Below are positions 17,226-24,571 of a DNA stretch of 34,718 nucleotides, piece after piece. The DNA comes from JBBECE01 sp964574935 (GTDB lineage Bacteria > Pseudomonadota > Alphaproteobacteria > Rhizobiales > Devosiaceae), in NCBI GenBank assembly GCA_964574935.1, contig CAZNOZ010000023.1, positions 1-34,718 of the forward strand, read 5' to 3'. How positions within the stretch are numbered: position 1 is the first letter of the stretch; the number at the start of each line of letters is the position of its first letter. A program made the translations under genes and the position numbers. The notes beneath the pieces are model-generated. The model worked only from the letters and a program-made list of their open reading frames with translations. It was not told the origin of the DNA and did not search any database.

Positions 17226-18107
17226 TCAGTCCCCGGGCCGGTCCGCCCGGGCATCGGCGAGACCTGATCGTGCTGGCCCCGGCCGGGCGCGCCGGGGCCT
17301 TGGCTTGTCCGGCGCCCAACCCGCCATCCACACGATCTCCAGCGTTGCGCGCACCCGACCGCCGGGTTCGGAAGCGATGTCGGCATAGTGCGTGGCGGCC
17401 GATTGCAGCAGCCTCCTTGTCACCGGCCGGTTCGACCTTTCGCGCAGCGGATTTGAGGCGCCGAGCGCCTTGAGCTCGGCCATCACCGCCAGCGGGGTCT
17501 CATAGCGCACCAGGTGCGTCTCGATATCGGTGACCGGCAGGGCGAAGCCGGCGCGCTGCAGCAGCATGCCGGCATCGCGCACGTCGAGCATGGGCACGAC
17601 CCGCGGCACGGCGCCGCCGGTCATCTCGGCCTCGGCGGCCAACCAGGCGCGCCGCAGTTCGGTCAGTGAGTTGCCGCCCGGCGCGGCGCCGAGAAACAGC
17701 CCGTCCGGCCTCAGATGCCGGCGCACATCGATCAGGTAGCCGGGCAGATCGTCGACGATCTGCATGTCGAGCACGGAAACGATGAGGTCGCATTGCTCGG
17801 TCGCGAGCCGCGGCCGTTCCGGGTCCGTGGCGACGATGCCGGGCCCCTCGATCAGCGATCCGATGCGGACGAAGTCGAAGGGGCCCTTGCCGGTCCGGCC
17901 GCCGGCGGGCAGGAGGCTCGCGTTCGGACCGACGATCACCGCCCGCTCGAAGCGCCGCTGCACGGCAGCCAGCCGTTCGGCGAGATCGTCGAGCACCAGG
18001 GCGGTGACGAAATCGGCGTCCGGACGGGCGCGGGCCGCCAGCCGGCGCGCCACCAATTGCCGGTCGAAGAGCGCCGGGGGAGGCGAGCGATCGGCGGGCT
18101 CTGACAT
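17226..18107 (-). CDS. SAM-dependent methyltransferase, NDUFAF5/BioC-like
   Basis: A 293-residue class I methyltransferase-fold protein. Typical pieces are FDRQLVARRLAARA near the N-terminus, FERAVIVGPNASLL in place of a canonical DxGxGxG motif I, DLIVSVLDMQIVDDLPGYL, and RHLRPDGLFLGAAPGGNSLTELR. This is the alphaproteobacterial family related to mitochondrial NDUFAF5 (C20orf7), a complex I assembly factor that hydroxylates an Arg; BioC is the other relative. The weak motif I fits NDUFAF5-like proteins better than true BioC (inference). The C-terminal 28 residues are Arg/Pro-rich and overlap a strong hairpin. It is divergent from comF, 54 bases apart, as in other rhizobia. Confidence 0.88.
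   Translation of the reverse strand: MSEPADRSPPPALFDRQLVARRLAARARPDADFVTALVLDDLAERLAAVQRRFERAVIVGPNASLLPAGGRTGKGPFDFVRIGSLIEGPGIVATDPERPRLATEQCDLIVSVLDMQIVDDLPGYLIDVRRHLRPDGLFLGAAPGGNSLTELRRAWLAAEAEMTGGAVPRVVPMLDVRDAGMLLQRAGFALPVTDIETHLVRYETPLAVMAELKALGASNPLRERSNRPVTRRLLQSAATHYADIASEPGGRVRATLEIVWMAGWAPDKPRPRRARPGPARSGLADARADRPGD
17275..17299 (+). terminator. hairpin downstream of flp, possible weak terminator
   Basis: GGCCCCGGC (17275-17283) and GCCGGGGCC (17291-17299) form a perfect 9-pair stem with a 7-base loop, 55 bases after the flp stop. Only TT follows, so intrinsic termination would be weak. It lies inside the 3' end of the opposing methyltransferase gene. Confidence 0.4.
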
Positions 18108-18161
18108 CTTCGGGTTCCGGGGCAGACGCTCGCAGGCCGATTGTGTAGGCTGGCGACTATC

Positions 18162-18938
18162 ATGGAGAGGCCGGGGCGAGTCAAAGACGGCGCGCCGGGG
18201 GACGGGACATCCAGGGTCCTGGCCGCCGGGCTCGTCGATTTCCTGTTTCCGCCGGTGTGCGCGGTGTGCGACGGGCCGGTTGCACAAAGCCATGCGTTGT
18301 GCGCCGATTGCTGGCGCAAGATCGAGTTCATAACGGCGCCGCTGTGCCCGGTCCTGGGGCTGCCTTTCGCGGTCGATCTGGGGCCCGACGCGGTCAGCGC
18401 TGCCGCCCTCGCCAAGCCGCCGCCATTCGACCGCGCCCGTTCCGCAGTCAGATACAATGACACGGCCAGGGCGCTGGTGACGGCGCTCAAATACGCCGAC
18501 CGCACCGATCTTACCCGCCTCGTGGCGCGCCTGATGGTGCAGGCCGCCGGCGAGCTGATCGGCGCGGACGCGGTGCTGGTGCCGGTGCCGCTGCACTGGC
18601 GGCGGCAGCTCGTCCGCCGCTTCAACCAGTCGCTGCTTCTGGCCCGCGCCATCGCGGAGGCGACCGGGATGGCGCTGATCGCCGACGGCGCCCGGCGGGT
18701 CCGGCCGACCCGGCAGCAGGTGGGGCTGAGCGCTTCCGAGCGCGAACGCAACGTCGCCGGCGCCTTCCGTGCCCATCCCGAACTGGTGGCGCGGCTCGCC
18801 GGGCGCCGGGTGCTGGTGGTCGAGGACGTCGTCACCACCGGGGCGACTGTCTATGCGATGGCGCGGGCGCTCAAGCGGGCGGGGGTCGAGGCCATCGACG
18901 TCGTCAGCTTCGCCCGGGTTGTCACGGGGCCGGTTTAG
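18162..18938 (+). CDS. ComF family phosphoribosyltransferase-like protein
   Basis: A 258-residue ComF-family protein. An N-terminal zinc ribbon has Cys33, Cys36, Cys47 and Cys50 (CAVC...CADC). The C-terminal phosphoribosyltransferase fold carries VLVVEDVVTTGATV (about 217-230), the PRPP-loop signature. KYADRTDLTRLVA and VPVPLHWRRQLVRRFNQSLLLA are also typical. In naturally competent bacteria ComF helps DNA uptake or recombination after entry, but most proteobacterial copies are uncharacterised. The ATG at 18162 opens the family-like part. Divergent from the methyltransferase and followed by grxC after 38 bases. Confidence 0.92.
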   Translation: MERPGRVKDGAPGDGTSRVLAAGLVDFLFPPVCAVCDGPVAQSHALCADCWRKIEFITAPLCPVLGLPFAVDLGPDAVSAAALAKPPPFDRARSAVRYNDTARALVTALKYADRTDLTRLVARLMVQAAGELIGADAVLVPVPLHWRRQLVRRFNQSLLLARAIAEATGMALIADGARRVRPTRQQVGLSASERERNVAGAFRAHPELVARLAGRRVLVVEDVVTTGATVYAMARALKRAGVEAIDVVSFARVVTGPV

Positions 18939-18947
18939 CCCGATATA
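18919..18947 (+). promoter_or_regulatory. candidate promoter for grxC inside the comF end
   Basis: TTGTCA (18919-18924), a 17-base spacer and GATATA (18942-18947, within GATATATC) overlap the last codons and stop of comF. The start would be near 18953, about 24 bases before the grxC ATG. The -35 matches five of six positions; the -10 register is uncertain. Confidence 0.4.
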
Positions 18948-18976
18948 TCCCGCCGGCAACACGGGACGCGCGCGCG

Positions 18977-19240
18977 ATGGTCAAGATCGAGATGTACACG
19001 ACCCCGACCTGCCCTTACTGCCACGCGGCCAAGGCGCTGCTGGCGGCCAAGAGTGCCGCGTACGAGGAAATCTCGGTGGCCGGAGATCCGGAGCTCCGGC
19101 AGGCGATGACCCAGCGGGCCCACGGCCGCTTCACGGTGCCGCAGATCTTCATCGGCGACCTGCATATCGGCGGGTTCGAGGAGATGGCGGCGCTCGATCG
19201 GCGCGGCGAGCTCGACGGGTTGCTGGCCGGTGGCGAGTAG
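18977..19240 (+). CDS. grxC: glutaredoxin 3 (dithiol)
   Basis: An 87-residue dithiol glutaredoxin that reduces protein disulfides and glutathione mixed disulfides with GSH. The active site CPYC is Cys12-Cys15 (TPTCPYCHAAK). The TVPQIFIGDLHIGGFEE region supplies the cis-Pro and the glutathione-binding GG. The length and the absence of extra domains fit GrxC rather than a monothiol GrxD (which would read CGFS). It sits between comF and the nitrilase-like gene, a standard rhizobial order that joins glutathione use with glutathione repair. Confidence 0.95.
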   Translation: MVKIEMYTTPTCPYCHAAKALLAAKSAAYEEISVAGDPELRQAMTQRAHGRFTVPQIFIGDLHIGGFEEMAALDRRGELDGLLAGGE

Positions 19241-19255
19241 AACGGCGCCAGTCGG

Positions 19256-20092
19256 ATGCTGACCGCCGCGGCCATACAGATGACCTCGACCCTGGAGGCG
19301 GAGCCGAACCTCACGGCGCTCGAACGGCTGATGCCCGAGGCCGTCGCGGCCGGGGCACGCTACGTCCTGACCCCGGAAGTCACCCTCAACCTCGCCGACG
19401 GCCTCGAGGAGCTCAAGCGCGTGGCGTCCGAGGAAGCGGTCACCGAGGGACTGGCCCGGCTCTCCCGCCTGGCGAAGGCGCATGCGATCTTCCTGCATGT
19501 CGGCTCGGTGGCGATGCCGCTGGCCAACGGGACATTTGCCAACCGCTCGATCCTGATCGGGCCGGACGGACGGATCGCGGCGCAATACGACAAGATCCAT
19601 CTCTTCGACGCCGACATCGAGGGCGATCGCGCCTATCGCGAAAGCGCGCTCTATGCGGCCGGCGAGGAGGCGGTGCTGACGCGGCTGCCGGAATTCGTGC
19701 TCGGGATGACGGTTTGCTACGACGTGCGCTTCGCGGGGCTCTACACGCGCCTGGCGATGGCCGGGGCAACCCTGTTCGCGGTGCCGGCGGCCTTCACGAT
19801 GCCGACCGGGCAAGCGCATTGGGCGACCCTGGTCAGGGCGCGGGCGATCGAGACCGGCGCCTTCGTGGTGGCGGCAGCGCAGTCGGGCGATCACGACAGC
19901 GGCCGGCAAAGCTGGGGGCATTCGATGATCGTGGCGCCCTCCGGCGAGGTCCTGGCCGAGGCCGCCGAAACCGGCGAGGCCGTCATCGTCGCCGAGCTCG
20001 ATCCGGGGGCCGTCGAGGCGGCGCGGGCGCAGGTTCCCAGTCTTGCCAATATGCGCGGATTTTCGCTAAGCGTTAACCAAGAGCTGGCATAG
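19256..20092 (+). CDS. carbon-nitrogen hydrolase, probable deaminated glutathione amidase (Nit1-like)
   Basis: A 278-residue nitrilase-superfamily amidase. The catalytic triad is visible: Glu41 (LTPEVTLN), Lys113 (YDKIHLFD) and Cys154 (VCYDVRF). The signatures KIHLFD, CYDVRFAGLY and GHSMIVAPSGEVL match the Nit1/NIT2 branch. Nit1 hydrolyses deaminated glutathione, a side product of transaminases, back to alpha-ketoglutarate and Cys-Gly. Placing it there rests on the motif pattern and on the neighbour grxC; omega-amidase (Nit2) is the alternative. The ATG is 15 bases after grxC, so the two are surely cotranscribed. Confidence 0.88.
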   Translation: MLTAAAIQMTSTLEAEPNLTALERLMPEAVAAGARYVLTPEVTLNLADGLEELKRVASEEAVTEGLARLSRLAKAHAIFLHVGSVAMPLANGTFANRSILIGPDGRIAAQYDKIHLFDADIEGDRAYRESALYAAGEEAVLTRLPEFVLGMTVCYDVRFAGLYTRLAMAGATLFAVPAAFTMPTGQAHWATLVRARAIETGAFVVAAAQSGDHDSGRQSWGHSMIVAPSGEVLAEAAETGEAVIVAELDPGAVEAARAQVPSLANMRGFSLSVNQELA

Positions 20093-20116
20093 TATGGGAA
20101 ACAAAGAGGTGTCAGC

Positions 20117-20542
20117 GTGATCCAGTACACCCTCGTTTGCGAGAACGATCACCAGTTCGAAGGCTGGTTTCGCAACGCTCACGCGTTCGAAACCCAGTCC
20201 GCGAGCCGGATTCTGGAATGCCCGATCTGCGCGTCCTCGGACGTGCAGAAAGCCCTGATGGCGCCGGCGGTCGGCAAGGGGGCGGGCGACAAAGTGTCGC
20301 TGAGCGCCGGGCACCCCGAACAGCGGCAAATCCGCGAATCCATCCGGCGGCTCAGGAACAAGCTGGTCTCCGACGCCGAGTATGTAGGCGACCGGTTCGC
20401 CGACGAGGCCCGCAAGATCCACCTGCAGGAAGCCGAGGCCCGCGGCATCTACGGCGAGGCGACCCGCGAGGAAGTCGGCTCCCTGGTCGAAGACGGGGTC
20501 GACTTCATGCCGCTACCGAACCTGCCCGAAGAGCGCAACTAG
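20117..20542 (+). CDS. DUF1178 family protein, zinc-ribbon-like
   Basis: A 141-residue protein of the conserved alphaproteobacterial DUF1178 family; function unknown. The N-terminus reads like a small zinc ribbon: Cys8 and His12 (CENDH), then Cys35 and Cys38 (CPIC), like the FmdB-type regulators. A helical charged middle follows (70-115) and a conserved end (EARGIYGEATREEVGSLVEDG..FMPLP). I use the GTG at 20117 because AAGAGGT lies about 8 bases upstream and the family begins MI.Y.L.C. It follows the nitrilase by 24 bases and is probably the last gene of the comF-grxC-nit unit. Confidence 0.92.
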   Translation: MIQYTLVCENDHQFEGWFRNAHAFETQSASRILECPICASSDVQKALMAPAVGKGAGDKVSLSAGHPEQRQIRESIRRLRNKLVSDAEYVGDRFADEARKIHLQEAEARGIYGEATREEVGSLVEDGVDFMPLPNLPEERN

Positions 20543-20641
20543 CCGGTCTGCCCGCGCCCTCCGGCGGCCGAAACGGCCGTGCATACTCCCCGCGATATCC
20601 CGCGTACACTCCACAAACATGCTGCGTACCATCCACGAACT

Positions 20642-20657
20642 GGCGCCGATTGGCGCC
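20642..20657 (+). terminator. hairpin followed by a short T-run, possible terminator after DUF1178
   Basis: GGCGCC (20642-20647), loop GATT, GGCGCC (20652-20657), then GCGATTTT. The stem is short (6 pairs) and the T-run starts 4 bases late, so this is a weak candidate, about 100 bases past the DUF1178 stop. Confidence 0.25.
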
Positions 20658-20677
20658 GCGATTTTGGCCGGGTATCC

Positions 20678-20695
20678 AATAATTATGTAGTTATT
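20678..20695. promoter_or_regulatory. A+T-rich inverted repeat upstream of the aldo/keto reductase
   Basis: AATAA (20678-20682) and TTATT (20691-20695) flank an 8-base spacer within the run CCAATAATTATGTAGTTATT. Such a run stands out in DNA this rich in G+C. It could be a regulator site or an IHF-like bend, but it lies about 95 bases upstream of the predicted -35, so its role is open. Confidence 0.35.
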
Positions 20696-20788
20696 ACAAT
20701 CACTTAGACTCCTAACGACGGAAAAAGCGGGCGTATGCATTTGTCGCGGCCCTTTTTGCCGCGCCGCGCCGGCGAATGAAGGCGGGCG

Positions 20789-20816
20789 TTGACCGGTCCG
20801 AACGAGCCGATACTGT
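20789..20816 (+). promoter_or_regulatory. candidate sigma70 promoter of the aldo/keto reductase gene
   Basis: TTGACC (20789-20794, five of six), a 16-base spacer and TACTGT (20811-20816). Transcription from about 20823 would give a 20-base leader that carries the strong GGAGG ribosome site at 20831-20835. Confidence 0.5.
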
Positions 20817-20843
20817 GAGCGGCAAAACCGGGAGGAAGCGGCA

Positions 20844-21908
20844 ATGGAATATCGTCAACTCGGGGCCTCGGGCATCAAGGTCTCCACCATCACCATCGGC
20901 ACCATGACCTTCGGCGCCTCGAAGATGCTCGGGGAAACCGACGTCGCCGGGGCGGCGCGGCAGATCGACATGTGCCTGGACGCCGGCGTCAACATCATCG
21001 ACACGGCGAATGTCTATTCGGCCGGCCGCTCCGAGGAGATCATCGGCGAGGTGCTGGCCAAGGACGGCCGGCGGGACCGCATCCTGATCGCCACCAAGGT
21101 CCGCTTCCGGATGGGCGAGGGACCCAACGACATCGGCCTGTCGCGGCACCATATCGTGGCGCAGTGCGAGGCGAGCCTGAAACGCCTAAAGACCGACGTC
21201 ATCGATCTCTACCAGGTGCATCAGTGGGACGGGCTGACGCCGCTCGAGGAGACGGTGGAGGCGCTCGACACGCTCGTCACCCAGGGCAAGGTCCGCTACA
21301 TCGGCTGCTCGAACTATTCGGGCTGGCACCTGATGAAGGCGCTCGGCATCTCCGACGCTCGCCACCAGCAGCGCTTTGTTTCCCAGCAGATCCACTACAC
21401 CCTGCAGGCGCGGGAGGCCGAATACGAGCTGGTGCCGATCTCGGTCGACCAGGGGCTCGGCATTCTGGTGTGGAGCCCGATCGCCGGCGGGCTGTTGTCC
21501 GGCAAGTTCCGGCGCGACAATCGGACGGTCGAGGGCAGCCGACACATGATGGGATGGACCGAGCCGCCGATCTACGACGAGGAGCGGCTTTACGACATCA
21601 TCGAGGAGATCATGGGCATCGCCGAGGCGCGCTCCGTCTCCGGCGCGCAGGTGGCGCTCGCCTGGCTGATCAGCCGGCCGTGGGTGACCTCGGTCATCAT
21701 CGGCGGGCGGACCGATGCGCAGTTCGCCGACAACCTCAAGGCCGCCGAGCTCGAATTGACGGACGAGGAGATCGGGCGACTGGAAAAGGTCAGCCGGCCG
21801 CCGCTCATCTATCCCTACTGGCACCAGAACAACGCCGTCGCCGACCGCATGACGGAAGCCGACATGGCGCTGCACGGGCCGTATCTGGCCGACAAGGAGA
21901 AGGAGTAG
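20844..21908 (+). CDS. aldo/keto reductase
   Basis: A 354-residue NAD(P)H-dependent aldo/keto reductase with a TIM-barrel fold. The catalytic tetrad is intact: Asp53 and Tyr58 (IDTANVYSAG), Lys85 (ATKVRF) and His126 (YQVHQWDG). GKVRYIGCSNYSGWHLMKAL and the cofactor-binding GGRTDAQFADNLKAAELELTDEEI near the C-terminus are family features. It resembles the general YajO/YghZ-like group; the substrate cannot be told. The ATG has a strong GGAGG 8 bases upstream and its own promoter. It begins the stretch that differs from the usual rhizobial order. Confidence 0.93.
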   Translation: MEYRQLGASGIKVSTITIGTMTFGASKMLGETDVAGAARQIDMCLDAGVNIIDTANVYSAGRSEEIIGEVLAKDGRRDRILIATKVRFRMGEGPNDIGLSRHHIVAQCEASLKRLKTDVIDLYQVHQWDGLTPLEETVEALDTLVTQGKVRYIGCSNYSGWHLMKALGISDARHQQRFVSQQIHYTLQAREAEYELVPISVDQGLGILVWSPIAGGLLSGKFRRDNRTVEGSRHMMGWTEPPIYDEERLYDIIEEIMGIAEARSVSGAQVALAWLISRPWVTSVIIGGRTDAQFADNLKAAELELTDEEIGRLEKVSRPPLIYPYWHQNNAVADRMTEADMALHGPYLADKEKE

Positions 21909-21939
21909 GGGGCGCCGCGCCGTTCCCCTTCCTGGGGGT

Positions 21940-22410
21940 TCAGTTCGTCTTCGCCAGCGCCACCGCCCGCAATTCGACCAGCCCGCCCGGCACCGCCAGT
22001 TCGCTGACCCCGATGGCGGTCCAGGCCGGCCAGGGCGATGTGAGATACGCGTCCTTGACGGCGACGAAACTCTGCCAGTGACGCGCCATGTCGACATGGT
22101 AGCTGGTGAGCTCGACGATATCTGAGAGTTCCGCCCCGGCCTCGGCGAGGATCAGTTGCAGCGCCGCGAACGCGGTTTCGAATTGCGCTTTCGGATCGCG
22201 CACCGCCTGCAGCGCCGAAATTGGAGCATCTGTGTGGTCGTCCAGCGTCGCCTTGGCGCCGCTCAGGCCGGCGCGGCCCGGCGCCTCGCCGTCGGTGCTG
22301 GTTCCGATGATGCCCGAACAGAAGATCAGCCCGTTGGCAATCACCGCCGGGGCGAAATGCCACCGCTCGTAGACGTCCCGCAGGTCGGACGGAATGACAC
22401 TCTTGCGCAT
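21940..22410 (-). CDS. Rid (YjgF/YER057c/UK114) family protein lacking the catalytic Arg
   Basis: A 156-residue Rid-family protein. Family marks are the N-terminal ...FAPAVIANGLIFCSGIIG, the helix FETAFAALQLILAEAGAELSDIVELTSYHVD, and the final WTAIGVSELAVPGGLVELRAVAL. In true RidA, an Arg in this last region (E. coli Arg105) binds 2-aminoacrylate. Here the aligned position appears to be Glu in VSELAV, so imine deaminase activity of the classical type is doubtful, and a Rid4-7-like role is more likely (inference). It is convergent with the aldo/keto reductase and divergent from the next gene. ATG at 22410. Confidence 0.88.
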   Translation of the reverse strand: MRKSVIPSDLRDVYERWHFAPAVIANGLIFCSGIIGTSTDGEAPGRAGLSGAKATLDDHTDAPISALQAVRDPKAQFETAFAALQLILAEAGAELSDIVELTSYHVDMARHWQSFVAVKDAYLTSPWPAWTAIGVSELAVPGGLVELRAVALAKTN

Positions 22411-22549
22411 GCGGGGCCTCGCGTTGCCAGATCGGCGTGCAGGCTAGCCCAACGCGTCCCGTGAGCAAACGCCGGAGGCGTCGCGGCCCAGACGATGCCG
22501 GCGCCCCCCGCGTCTTGCGGACGTGGGGCGGTGCGGTAGTCTCGCAAGC

Positions 22550-23248
22550 ATGATCGTCGTCACCGGCGCCAGCTCCAATCACGGTACCTCGCTCATCCAG
22601 CTCCTGAAGAGCGCCCGGCGCTGGATGCCGCCCAATCGCGTGGTTGTCTACGACCTCGGGCTGGCGGCGTGGCACCGGGAGCGGATCGGTGCCCTCGGGT
22701 TCGACCTCAAACCTTTCCGGTTCGAGGACTATCCGGCGCATTTCGACATCGCGGTCAATGCCGGGGAATATGCGTGGAAGCCGGCGATCGTGGTCGAACA
22801 GATGCGGCGCACCGACGATCTCATCTGCTGGATGGACGCCGGCAACGTGATCCGCTTCCCGATGTGGGAAATCGCCGCGATCACGCGCAAGACCGGGCTG
22901 TACTCGCCCGGGTCCTCGGGCACCGTCGGCGAGTGGACGCATCCGGGAATGTTCAAGGCGCTGGGGATTGCGCCCGGGCAATTCGCGGACCGCCAACCGC
23001 TGACCGGCGCCATCGTCGCCTTCGATCCCCGAAACCCCGGGTCGCGCCGGCTGGCCGAGGACTGGCTTGCCGGCGCCATGGACAAGGATGTCATCGCCCC
23101 GGAGGGGTCGAGCCGCGCCAATCATCGCCAGGACCAGGCGCTGCTCACGCTGCTCGCCTATCGATCCGGGATCATCGACCGGCCGAGCCACCGCTCTCCC
23201 GCCGTCCGCATCCATCGCGACGTGCCCGAGTCCGCCTTGCCGGATTGA
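22550..23248 (+). CDS. hypothetical protein, DUF1647-like (GT-A-type glycosyltransferase-like)
   Basis: A 232-residue cytoplasmic protein without signal or membrane segments. It begins MIVVTGASSN, which looks like an SDR start, but the rest does not follow the SDR plan. VVVYDLGL (31-38), FRFEDYPAHFDI, the invariant-looking GEYAWKP (72-78) and the ICWMDAGNVI stretch (92-101) resemble DUF1647 and other GT-A glycosyltransferase-like proteins, where DAG would stand in for the metal-binding DxD. The C-terminal half has LTGAIVAFDP and NHRQDQALLTLL, as in that fold. It has no sugar-pathway neighbours. A TAGTCT hexamer 7 bases before the ATG and no Shine-Dalgarno hint at a leaderless message. Family assignment is from memory of motifs. 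Confidence 0.75.
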   Translation: MIVVTGASSNHGTSLIQLLKSARRWMPPNRVVVYDLGLAAWHRERIGALGFDLKPFRFEDYPAHFDIAVNAGEYAWKPAIVVEQMRRTDDLICWMDAGNVIRFPMWEIAAITRKTGLYSPGSSGTVGEWTHPGMFKALGIAPGQFADRQPLTGAIVAFDPRNPGSRRLAEDWLAGAMDKDVIAPEGSSRANHRQDQALLTLLAYRSGIIDRPSHRSPAVRIHRDVPESALPD

Positions 23249-23321
23249 GCCCGGTCGCCGAGTGGCGCGGCGTACGAGTTTCGCATGGGCAAATGAGTGC
23301 CCGCGGGTCGCCGCCGGCGCC

Positions 23322-24389
23322 TCAATCTCCGCACGTCTCGCCGGTTTCGGCCCGGTGCAGGCCGCAGGCGAGCGCCCGATCGACCCTTGTTTCGAAATCG
23401 CCGACCCGGCCGACCAGCGCCTCGATCTCGGCCTGGATCTCATCGCCCGGCGAGGGGTCGATCGTCGTGAACGCACTTGCCGCTTCGACGAACCGCGGAT
23501 CGCTGGCGGCCTGCATGAAGATGGCGCGCAGGGCGGCCAGCCGGTCGGCGGGGACGTCCTTGCGGGTCGCAATAATGCGCGTGGCGGTGGTGGCGTTGAG
23601 ATAATCGATGATCCACTCGAAGGCGGGATCGTGGTCGAGCGAGGACATCGCCGGCGGATCGCCGAGGATGTCGGGTACAGCACCATCGCCGAATTTCATG
23701 ATCGCGATGCCGCCGCCGTCCTCGATGAACGGTATCGCGTCGATGTACTGCTTGATGATCAGATCCGCCTCGCCCGACTGGAACGCCAGGTTGCGCTCGG
23801 CCGACGAATAGCCGGTCACCGGCTTGATGCGGGTGCCGAACAGGGCGTTGACGAACAGGGCCTCGAAATAGTCGCCGGAGACGGTTGCGCGCACCGGCAG
23901 CACAACCGGGACTTGGCGTGCCCTGAGATCGTCGATGGATGTGATGCCGGAGGCCGTCGAGGCCACCAGGATGTCGACCGTCCGGGTCAGCGCCCCCAGC
24001 ACCGCGAAATTGGTGATGTTGAGGTCGCGCTCGCCTTCCCTTCCCCCGATCAGGGAGTTGGTGCTGTGGGAGCCCACTGTCAGCCCGTCCGGCGCGGCGT
24101 CGGCGAGCAGCGCATAGGCCAGTTCGGTCGAGCCCCCGGCGTTGGGCCGGTAGACCACGCGGGTGTCTGGGAGAACCCGTTCGACCGCCTTGCCCCATTC
24201 CTGCATGACAACGGCGCCCGACGATCCTTCGGAAAAACCGCTGAGCAGCTCGAGCGTCTGGCCCGCAAGATAGGTCTCCTGGGCGTGGGAGAGGGGGGCG
24301 CCCAGAACCAGCGCGATCCCCAATCCCGAGACCACGGCTCGCAACGAACCGCCGGCAAGCGGCGAAGCCGATCCAGATGCAACACGCAT
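23322..24389 (-). CDS. TctC/Bug-type tripartite tricarboxylate transporter substrate-binding protein
   Basis: A 355-residue periplasmic binding protein. The signal peptide covers about 1-37 (hydrophobic SGLGIALVLGAPLSHA, cut after SHA). The mature part fits the Bug/TctC family: YLAGQTLELLSGFSEGSSGAVVMQEWGKAVERVLP, the VVYRPNAGGSTELAYALL ligand loop, and a C-terminal helix of the type KDVPADRLAALRAIFMQA. It lacks the usual G-[YF]-P-PGG start of many TctC proteins and ends with a Cys pair (ACGLHRAETGETCGD) that could form a disulfide. No tctA or tctB is nearby, so it is an orphan binder. ATG at 24389 with GGAG upstream. Confidence 0.82.
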   Translation of the reverse strand: MRVASGSASPLAGGSLRAVVSGLGIALVLGAPLSHAQETYLAGQTLELLSGFSEGSSGAVVMQEWGKAVERVLPDTRVVYRPNAGGSTELAYALLADAAPDGLTVGSHSTNSLIGGREGERDLNITNFAVLGALTRTVDILVASTASGITSIDDLRARQVPVVLPVRATVSGDYFEALFVNALFGTRIKPVTGYSSAERNLAFQSGEADLIIKQYIDAIPFIEDGGGIAIMKFGDGAVPDILGDPPAMSSLDHDPAFEWIIDYLNATTATRIIATRKDVPADRLAALRAIFMQAASDPRFVEAASAFTTIDPSPGDEIQAEIEALVGRVGDFETRVDRALACGLHRAETGETCGD

Positions 24390-24571
24390 CAATTGTGCTC
24401 CTCAAAGTGCCTGGCAGTCCCCGGGCGGCGGTGCGCCGGCTGCGTGGCCAGCCGCCGGACCGCGACGGTTTCCAGCCGATTGACGGTGGCATGGGCGTGC
24501 GAACGCGGCAAGATCGGATGCCCGGCGGGCGGGGGAGAAACGTACGGTCGCCACCGTGCCGGCGGCTTCGC

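Larger units (their letters stand above)
20543..20843. other. 301-base intergenic region between DUF1178 and the aldo/keto reductase gene
   Basis: I see no credible gene here; short frames lack family resemblance. It holds a CGGCCG-AAA-CGGCCG hairpin (20565-20579), a GGCGCC-GATT-GGCGCC hairpin (20642-20657), an A+T-rich patch with an inverted repeat (20672-20715), and a good promoter for the downstream gene (20789-20816). It marks the point where the conserved rhizobial gene order gives way to a more variable set. Confidence 0.6.

Noticed and set aside
19256..20092. A possible biosynthetic nitrilase for plant auxin-type chemistry
   Set aside because: The motifs and grxC neighbour fit the glutathione-repair amidase branch; nothing supports nitrile substrates.
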